Shown piece after piece: positions 53,083 to 64,000 of a stretch of 64,000 nucleotides of DNA. The notes under the pieces are model-generated. The model worked only from the letters and a program-made list of their open reading frames with translations. It did no database searches and was not told where the DNA came from. Each line of letters begins with the position of its first letter. The stretch's first letter is position 1. The translations under genes were made by a program, and so were the position numbers. Origin of the DNA: Blasia pusilla (lineage: Eukaryota; Marchantiophyta; Marchantiopsida; Blasiales); NCBI GenBank assembly GCA_050084515.1, contig CM114272.1:49724001-49788000 (forward strand). Reading direction: 5' to 3'.

Positions 53083-54639
53083 GGCGACTAGAGGCTAGGT
53101 CGTAGCATTTTAGGTCACTTTAGATGAAGATCGGACAGTTGGAAAGCCGCCAAGTGTTCGATGGAGGAGGTATGATGGAGTGGGTGCATAGGGCGTCGTG
53201 CCGAGAATACGGCCTGGAGTTGAGTCGCGAGGTAGCGGGCTCGGACGGAAGAGAGTAGATCGAAAGTAGAGCAGGCACTAGGAGATGCATAGACCATTGT
53301 GCGCCTGCTAACGGAGTAGTGGGGGTCAAACCGTGGCGGACGGAGGGCTAAGGAGGAACGTAACGAGGATGGGAGCAGGGTCCGGGGAGTTTTTTTGTGA
53401 CAACCGATACATTTCCGGTCTCTATAAAACTGAGTGGCAATTTTTGAAGATTTTGTCATTCCAACCGGCTAAACAGATACTAATACAAAGGACACCCTCC
53501 CTAAACCCTCGATTTTTGGCCGGTAAGTGACAAACTGAATCGGAAATTCTCAAATTCTTTCGGCCAACTCAAGACATAACCCCGATTCTCCCCGGACATT
53601 GGATGGGAGTTCGGGGGGAAGGAATAGCCAAGGCCGCATAGGGCGGCGTGCCTGGAGCTCTAAGGACTTAGGGGAGGTACCTTCGTACCTGCGAGGTACG
53701 TTGTACCTAGGGGTACAAAGAGTTCCAAGAGTGCGGGAGGAGATATTATGGCCTCAAGGGAGGACTCGGAGGAGAGAGGAATAAAATCTATGTAGAAAAA
53801 AGGATGGGAACCCATCACAATACAAATGAGGGGGCATAGAGAGCCAAAAAATAGACCTCTAGAGGCCAGATTCGGCCTCGAGGAGAAAGAAGGGGGCCTT
53901 CCCCTTCTTTCTCTGTCTCGGAGGAGACGGAGTAAGGCTCAGATGGTGCCACTTCAGGACGACCAAGGAGAGGGGAGGCATGTTGCATAGGGTGGCTTGC
54001 CCATAGAGAGTTAATGCGGGCCAAGGCCTCCCATGTAGTCAAGCGGGTTGAGGTCCGAGAGGAGGAAGGGAGAGTGGGCAGTCACAAAGGGCCGCGGGTC
54101 AGGACATAAGAGGGGAGAGTCCCTCCATAGGGACGAGTGCTTAAGACGGGAGGAGGGGAAAGCAGGCGGGAGGTAAGAGGCAGGAAGGCTGCCTGAGTTG
54201 GGTGCGGGGAAAGCCGAGAGTGCGGCGGGAGTAGGGAGACCACCGTCGGCATAGGCAGCCACGCCGTGTGTAAGTGGAAAGGCCGAGTTAGGCCGAACGT
54301 GGTCAGAATGGCCAAGGCGGTAGGAGGATGACGGGGTTCAACGGGACGTGGTAGCCCCATCCACCAGGTTGGGCAGTGGATATGTTCGGGCATTTTCTTG
54401 TAGTTGTCGTGATTTGACTAGATTTTCGGGATGAGTAAGGGTTTTGCGACGGGATATACTTGCACTATGTTGACTAGGAGCAAGATTGGGTTATTCACAC
54501 CGATAGTTTGCGGTGGAGAATTTTTTGACGGAGTGGTAGTGCTAGAGACACATGGGCTGATGCCGACGGGTAGTCCGCATCCGTTGACGGGAGATTCGAC
54601 GTGTTGGTAGTGTTGCGGAGGTTTTCGTACCACATGGAG
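53083..54639. other. GC-rich intergenic or LTR sequence, no gene recognised
   Basis: Several open frames on the minus strand (for example 54082-54393) are Pro/Leu-rich, but none is recognised. Part is probably the leader of gag copy C, since TTCAGGTTACTCATTCGAG at about 54677 matches leader blocks A and B. Confidence 0.4.
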
Positions 54640-55740
54640 GAGTGAGTGTTGACGGTGTCATAGGTTGGAGGGCATGTTCAGGTTACTCATTCGAGTCCCT
54701 TTTCCCGCACTTATCTTGTGTGATTGAGAGTGATGGGTATCGAGTAGTTGTTGATGTTAGATGAATGTTGCGATGGTGACGAGTGTAGACTCTTTTCATG
54801 TGTAGCATGTTGGTGGATATACGGCGGTTTCTGAGTAGGGATCACGTGTATGACCCGAGAGTGTCAGCAGTTTAAGTGAGTTAGTTGGGAGGCTCATAGT
54901 GAACCCGAGTGTTGAGTGTACGTGAGGCCAGGTGTGTTGTCATGGGATTGGCATTAGCGTAGGTGAGCTAGTGAGGAGTGTGGGAGACTCTGGTGAGTAT
55001 GAGTGTTTAAGCGGGTGAGACAAGGTTGTCATCACGGCGTTCTTCCAGGGTTTGGAAGAACGGGGTAATACGAGTACTGATAGTGGAGTGACACATAGTG
55101 GTGTAAGGTATCGAGTGAAGAACCACCCGGACTTCCATCCGTGGTTGAATCGTCATCACTAGACAGTGAGTCTCGTGACGAGATCACAGACGGGGACAAT
55201 GATACGTGGAGAGAGATGGACGACATGGGCCATTGAGGCATGCACCGTTTCTTGGGTGCGGTAGACACCATAGATCTAGATGATTTCATCCAGGAGTTCG
55301 ACACGTGGTACGACTTTCAGGGGATACAGACCCCTACGCGGTTCAACCCTTTTATTCCATGGAAGGGGTTGTTCCAACACTTGGAGGGTCCGCCAATAGG
55401 ATGATTACATGGAATTTTTATCTCTATACTCTATAGATATCGATGTCTAGAGGGTGTATTGGGCTCCAGGGTATGTGTCCACTAGTGGCCGCGAGGCATA
55501 TGATGGGATAGTGAGGGTGGAGAGACCTTCACCATCAACCCGAGGACTAGATGGAGAGGATGGCAGTGAGAGTGGTGAGGTGGCATAGACTTCTTGTTGT
55601 AGAGGACCACCGAGTTGTAGTCATACAATGGAGTTTTTCCGAAAGTTGGGGAACATCTACTAGGGCATGGGGACCAACAAGCTAAAGAGTCTACAGGATT
55701 TTCATCGGAGATCGGCCAGAGAAGTGAGTAGATGGAGTCT
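54640..55740 (+). pseudogene. Ty3 gag fragment, copy C
   Basis: The best match region is 55250-55430: GAVDTIDLDDFIQEFDTWYD, NPFIPWKGLFQHLEGPPI, then a frame change and DDYMEF. Further on, MEFFRKLGNIY, GTNKLKSLQDFHRRS (55627-55720). It aligns with copies A and B but is the most decayed. It ends where a different sequence begins at about 55740. Confidence 0.7.
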
Positions 55741-55750
55741 CCAACTCCAT

Positions 55751-55761
55751 CTCTGATACCA
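55751..55761 (-). promoter_or_regulatory. Possible initiator-tRNA primer binding site (Ty1/copia type), minus strand
   Basis: On the minus strand the sequence reads TGGTATCAGAG, the PBS core used by many Ty1/copia elements. It could belong to an LTR to its right (55765 upward) with the element body lost, since gag copy C lies on the other side. An eleven-base match is weak evidence. Confidence 0.3.
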
Positions 55762-56830
55762 TAGAAGCAAAGGTAGGCAAGTCATCGGAGACAAGGGAAG
55801 ACATATGAAACGTGATTTTGAGAAATCATGAGGGTAACGACCAAAACGAAAGTAATGGAATCCGTCCAAAAGATAGTACATAGAGAGAATAAGAATAGGC
55901 AATGACAAATTTATGATTGAAAGTTACTTTAAGGAATATTAAAAGCTATTGAAAAAGATAAATGACCTATACAGTTTCGAAAGAAGTGGCTCAAGAATAT
56001 GAATCTCTAATGTCCTTAAGGAGATAGCAAATGTAAGTAGGGGTGAAACAATAAGGTAAAGAGTTGACACAAAAAGGAAGACGTTTGAAAAGAATTGACC
56101 TAAAACAAACATGTACACAAAAATAGGTGCCTACAGAGAAGGAAGAAAAACTAGAAAACCTACTTGGTATTAAACAAACGATCTCATCAAGACGATCGAA
56201 ACAAGACCAAACACGCCCAAAACATCTACTCTAGGAGAAAGTTATGGAAGAAATTGAAAACACCAAAAAAGAATATGTGACAAGAAAGTGAATCACCCAC
56301 CGATGACTGCTATGAGGGAATGAGGGTGAAATATTGGGCCCATCCGATATCAAAAGATCGAGAAAAGCAAGAGAAATACCTTAAACCGATGGTAACTCAA
56401 TATCACACTATAAATAGAACCTTATGTGTGAAGTTGCGTTTATAAACCTATAAGCATATTAAGGAGAAAAAAAAGTCCAAATTTTTTTGAAAACTTCATC
56501 TCAAGTGGAAAAATAAAAACCCCAAAACTCAAATTTAAGAAATGAAAATGATGGACCTTCAATTGAAAAGACTAGTGAGGTGCCCAACTCCGCACGTATA
56601 GACTTGAGGTGCCCAAAATCTCGATCATTAGTTCCCCTCGACCATGAAAAAAAAAAAAGTCATACTTTAAGGTGGTACGAAAAAAATAAATCGAACACGT
56701 GTCGAATGGTAGAAAAAGGATTCGCTAATAATATAGATTAGTAGACCGTAGAAATAGTTTAAAATTAATTTCTAAACCTCCGTCGAAGGTCCCTCATCAT
56801 CATCGTTCAAAATCAAGTACGGTGGGGAGT
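55762..56830. other. A-rich intergenic, upstream of RPS6
   Basis: A-rich on the plus strand with no recognised gene; perhaps an LTR remnant next to the minus-strand PBS-like site. Confidence 0.4.
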
Positions 56831-56985
56831 CCGTGACGTGGCATGGAATTCGCTGTCTAGGGTTCAGACCCGCATGGCCGGAATGCATTAGATCAACGCC
56901 GAACGACAAAGTACTCCTTTTCATAACATCTCCAGACTGCGAGAGCCGCAGCCCGTCTCTCGTAGGCCACCTCAGATTCGAAACC
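56831..56985 (+). promoter_or_regulatory. Probable promoter and 5' leader of RPS6
   Basis: Contains TGACGTG (56834-56840), an ACGT-core element, and CTAGGGTT (56857-56864). The latter resembles the complement of the AAACCCTA telo-box that many plant ribosomal-protein gene promoters carry, but is only a partial match. No TATA box was assigned. Confidence 0.35.
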
Positions 56986-59179
<2,194 letters not shown>

Positions 59180-62100
59180 GAAAACTGTATGGATGATTGC
59201 TGGTTTTGGTTTCTCAAAACCAGGGGAACAGGAAACAGAGTGTCCCGCATTCAGGCACAGAGTTGGAATGTGTCATGCCTTCGTAGGGTGTGTACTCTCG
59301 TATAGGTGTCTGTCTGTGGCTATCTGAGTGGAGAGCTGAAAATCGGGAATTTATCTTAGGAGATGATTGATCTAAGCAAGAGTTGATGTGGAGTTTTGAG
59401 TCTACAATGCAAATTTCGGGTACTTATATTCTCTGTGGGTGGATTCTACACATCTGAGTATGAGAGCCCTAAATTTCTTGGTCATGAAAGTAATTATAGC
59501 ACACTCCAAAACTATCTTGGTTAAATATGGTTAGTGTTGTAAAAGTGTATCCATGAGCCAATAATCCATATGTACTCCAGGGAAACTAAGCCCTTTATTG
59601 CTGACACAAGCTAAATCTAGAGGTCCAGACACAATCTGACTAATGATACAGTAGGCCCATTACACATAAGGTTCACTGCCCAAACCGCAATCAACATGTT
59701 TTGGTCCTGTGGATGTACATCTACTGCTTAATGTTGTATCCACCTGAGTTCGTTAGTTGTATCTCAAGTAGACTTCCACATTTATTTTTGTTTGATGTAC
59801 TAGTCCATGAACTCATAATTCCAACTACATTAATGGTCCATGAACCCATGCCCTGAAGCAGTATGTTACAACCACCCTTGAATGCGAAATTTGGCGAATC
59901 AAAGGATGGGCAGGAAGAATTCATGGAAGAATGTTTTATGAGCCTCCTCTCAAATGTGGCACAGCAATGCAGAGCTGTTGGAATCAAGAGGATAAAGAAA
60001 GATGAGAGCAGTCAAGGACAGTGAGGATAGTCAAGAAATATGACAGCTTGGAAGACAACCATGAAATAACACCGATTTGGACATTGGCCATGGAGCGTAG
60101 GGTGAGGTCCCAAGGTGAACTTGAGTAAGTGAGAATGTGCTAAACTTTGAAGGGAGCTATCAGAAGTTATCTTTGGGATGAGCTAAGTAAAAGTTGCAAG
60201 ATGCAAAGGTGCGGTTAGTGGAGAGGAGAGAGAAATTTGATGATAACCCCAAAAGATCTTTCTAAAAAAAAAACTCTTAATTTGAAGAGAGTTTCCTATG
60301 TACCGAAGAGGGAAGTCTTTTTTTTCCACACTTCACATTTATATTCCCTTTTCTTTGGCACTTTCTCCCCATGCTTGTTTTCCTCTTCCCTAGCATGGCA
60401 ACCTGAATTGTTGCACAATATATGATACACTACTAAGTTCAATCAACACTAACTAGATAATTCCAAAATCAGAAATACTCATTAGAAGCACAAATTTGGA
60501 GCAATTCCTTTTTTTCATCCAAAATCTGAAATAGAAATCATTTAAGGACACTCATGAAAGTTCAAGTATGTAGTGAACAATTAGGCATTTCCAAACTAAA
60601 TTCTGAGTCCTGATGTCGCATCCTCTGAGTGGCTTATTTAGGATATTGTACACTTCCTTCAAAGACAAATTTGGTTGGTGGAATTCCTACTCGTAGGTTT
60701 GTCTCTCTTAAAGTTGCGAGCAAAACATAACACATTTGCTTACAAGGGAAGTTCCTTTTTCCACTTGTCTCTTTTTGGACAAAGTCACCACACGAATGTG
60801 TGGGAAGCAACATATGTGTGCAACATACACCCTAGAAACACTCAAATTCACCATGTTGGTCCTTACCCAATGTATTTTTCCTATTCTATTCCCCCTATGT
60901 ACATCTTTTGTGGAAATGACTTCCATGGTAGCCTTCCAACCTTATGCAATTCGCTTTGCCCTCTCCACTAATGGCCTATTCATTGTTTTTTCTCTTCACT
61001 ACATTTCTAGATTCAAGCAATAAAAGTGGATTGAGATAATCAATTTTTCAAGATACAAGTTGATGTTAACCTTAAGTTGGATCCGAAATGCAAATGACTT
61101 TGTCATATGAATGTGTTCCAAATTCCCTGTCTACCAACCTAAACCCTGAACTTATAAGGGTTTCGACTTCATCTTGAGTATAATTGGTACTTGTAGTAAT
61201 GGGCCAAATTGTGGGGGTATTCCTTAGAGCTCCAATGGCAGATGGGTATGATTTTCTAACCGCGCATTATTCATCTGGACACAATAAGTACTTCAATTGA
61301 TCTCCTATCCATGTAAATTGATCAAATGTTTTTAACCCCTAGAAGCCTTACAGTGGTCGGTCTATGTGTAGTTCTTAATCATGAATGTTTCGCATGCTCT
61401 CCGTATTCCATCAAATCTAGCCTTGCAGATGGATCCATGTCCGAGGTTGATTCGAGATATATGTCATCTTTTGAGATTGTAATTTGTCTCTATGACAAGA
61501 ATGCCATATTTTTTAAGAACTCTTGAGCTAGGATGATTGGAAGCCCCAACGATAGAAGAATTTGGAAATATGGCATTCACGGATTTCTTAGAAGACAGTC
61601 CAACTCAAACTTGGGAGCTATCTCATGTTTCCAAATGTCTTGGTGGAGTGATTTAATCATCCAGATCCATCACTACAATTTTTCTTCAATGTTGACTCTT
61701 GACTTGTCAGAAGTCAAGGTACTTATTTGGTCTCTAGGGGTCTCTTTGACACTGCTTTACCAACATTTGTATAAGACATCTTGATACGTGACCATGAATA
61801 TCCCCACCAATGTGGATTTTTTTTTTTTTCTCTCTCTCTCTCTCTCTCTCTGAGACTTTTGGAAATGCATCGATTGAAGGCTTCGACTTATATTTTCTCA
61901 TCGCTTGATCTCAAAACTACCCTAATGTAGAGCTTATAGATCAAAGGCTTCGTGATAATCTTTGTGAGAAAGATATGAGATGCTACTAATTGCAACATTG
62001 CCATAGCGTGGTCTTGTTAGCATACCTCAACAAGGGAGATTCTTAGCATGATTGTCATGACGTCCAAGATGAATAGACCCTCTTGTCATGGTAGATCAGG

Positions 62101-64000
62101 CATAGGGTGAGATAGTATCGAGGCCTTGGAGGGGTCTTGTACTTCCCTGTTTTAAGAGGTCATATGTGATCTGCTCTTAGGAGGTGACCAACGAGTCTAG
62201 GTCACCCTTCTCTTTATGAGGAGTGGCAATCTTGGAGAGGTTGACCCTCCCATGGTTGTGTGGAGCCACTTGGGCCTATAGGATTGAGGGTTAGTTGGTA
62301 ATTGGTCTCATGAGAGGACCACACATATAATTGTTAGAGAGTTATTACCTTTTTTACTCTAGGTCATTAGTGACGTGCTAAGAGGAGGTTACTTATGTGT
62401 AGAGGTCACCCAAGGAGGTGCCCAAGGGGGGATATACCTTGGATGAACCTCATCCAATGGTCTCTTGGGACACGTGATACAATGCAGTTTGCATGTATTG
62501 AGCCTGAATTCTATCTTGAAGAGTGGGCTAATTTTGATAAAAAATCACACACATTTAGAGTTATCTGCATACTTTCTCCAACTAATTCAACAGCGTGTAA
62601 CATTAAAATGGATGTTCGGATGAAGTATAGTTGATTCCAGATTTCATTAGAGTTCACAATTCATATCAACTTTATATCCTAGGGAAGATGCGATTTTTTT
62701 TTCTCAATAGCAGGAGGAAGTGGGACTCAATTTTAGGTGTTGAGCACAAGTGAGATGCCGTGGGTTTGCAGGAAGTGCAAGCTAGTATATTCTGATCATG
62801 GGAGAACATGGGACAGAAGAATTGCTGCAATCAATGTTTAGAATTGAGAAATTTGTGAAACGTAGCAGATTTGACAAGAATTGAACAAAGGAAGGCTTCT
62901 CAATTCTAGTACTTTTCATAATCCCTGGCCTCTTCACGTTCCTCATGTCAAATTTTGACCATTACTCCTTTACTTCTCATGTATTAAACCTATATGTCTT
63001 CTTGCCAATTGTGAAAAGGCTATAACACCCATGTTGTACTTCATAGCTTACCACTAGGAGTTATTCTTCATGGTCTTTCCAACTTCTTCTACACTTTGCT
63101 TCATAGCTTTCTGTGAAGCTCTTCAATGAAACCAAAACAAAATCCAACATTTCCTTAAAAAAATTTCTTTAAGTTCTTATCATAATATCACACATCACCT
63201 TGTTTATATTATTGAAACCAAAATTCTCTTCTTGGGAATTGAACTTCACACTCACTAAAAAAAGCCAAGCCTTCTACAAGAAGAAAAGGCTACAAAATGA
63301 ATTTTTCTTCAAATTCAATGTAGTGCATAACATGGTTGGGCAATGTACTACCAATCTTATAGAAGAATTCTTGTGGCTAGTAAAAAGAATGTAAATTTAC
63401 AAATTGAGGGCATCTAGATAGAGATGCCTTATTAGCTACTTGATGACACTTCATAATTTGGAAAAGAGGAATTGTGCCGAAATGGAGACATGTAAAGAGT
63501 ACATGTGAAAAAATCACCATAGTTTGAGTCAAGTGCTCAAATATTATTTGCTTGACGCTTGGGTGGAAGGATTGGGGACTTTTCTAGATGATGCTTGTAT
63601 TTTCCCAATCATTTACACAGCAGACAACATTTTCTCAACTTAATATGATTTTCAATACAAAGCTCTCAGGTAAAAAATTCCAATCTTCTTTACTAGTGGG
63701 TACCGATGGGGCTAATGATGGGTAATTTGAACTATCCATCATTAGCCCCTGCGATTGACCTCCAACTGACCCCAAATCTACTCCTAACTTAATTGGCCCT
63801 AGAATTGATTCTAAATTATCAAGGATATACGTCAAGACCTGATTGGCTGAACATGCCAGATGCCAAGAGAAGAGGCATTTGAAAATCAAAGGGGCACTCT
63901 CCAATAATAATATGGATTACTACTTTCCAATTTGATTTGAAATTGGAAGTTTGTAATTTAAAGCCTTCTCCTTCTTCTTCTTCTTAGACACTGTATGGAT
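59180..64000. other. Downstream of RPS6, no gene recognised
   Basis: RPS6 3' untranslated sequence begins here. The remaining 4.8 kb has short open frames on both strands (such as 60675-60971, 61533-61784, 63635-63904 minus) that match no family I know. I see no clear RNA gene. A (TC)n tract lies at 61829-61851. Confidence 0.45.
61817..61851. repeat. T-run followed by (TC)11
   Basis: Thirteen T then TC repeats to 61851; short simple repeat. Confidence 0.95.

Noticed and set aside
60237-63904. Several 60-100-codon frames downstream of RPS6
   Set aside because: No family resemblance and composition fits chance open frames in AT-rich DNA.

Overview
This window looks like nuclear DNA from a land plant, in a transposon-packed, gene-poor region. 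The evidence is the intron-split 40S ribosomal protein S6 gene with a plant-like protein, a nicotianamine-synthase-like relic (a family of plants and some fungi), TTTAGGG plant-type telomere-like motifs, and a tRNA-Asp-type primer binding site. I suspect a seed-free plant such as a bryophyte from the style of the Ty3 elements, but this is an inference and is unproven.

Layout. 1-4.6 kb: decayed 3' half of a Ty3/gypsy element encoding a cytosine-C5-methyltransferase-like domain, RNase H, integrase and a terminal PHD finger, followed by an LTR-like block. 5.5-8.1 kb: short repeats, a 190-bp (CT)n tract and the last exon of SPT16 (FACT complex) on the minus strand, with an early stop. 8.3-11.5 kb: a PIF/Harbinger element with a Myb/trihelix-like gene (+) and a DDE transposase (-) facing each other; the Myb gene carries a threefold tandem copy of an exon-intron-exon block. 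12.4-20.3 kb: nested Ty3 elements, in which a gag/protease fragment is split by an inverted solo LTR and then by a second LTR of the same family. The second LTR leads into a deleted element with a PBS, gag and a joined integrase tail. 22.2-29.0 kb: two related Helitron-like elements in convergent orientation. 30.0-30.6 kb: nicotianamine-synthase-like pseudogene. 30.7-33.8 kb: minus-strand LINE. 36.6-37.0 kb: a small His/Pro-rich protein gene. 41.1-47.0 kb: a third Helitron, of the canonical plant type, with a recognisable 3' hairpin and CTAG|T end. 47.6-53 kb and 54.6-55.7 kb: further copies of the Ty3 gag/LTR family. 57.0-59.2 kb: the only clearly intact conserved host gene, RPS6. From 59.2 kb to the end I recognise no gene.

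The genes do not form a pathway. The host content is RPS6, the His/Pro-rich gene and relics of SPT16 and NAS. The rest is a record of transposon insertion, internal deletion and local duplication. The most notable system is the Ty3 lineage that joins a DNA-methyltransferase-like domain and a PHD finger, both chromatin-related modules, to a retrotransposon polyprotein. This copy is broken. Coordinates of element ends and exon borders were read by eye.
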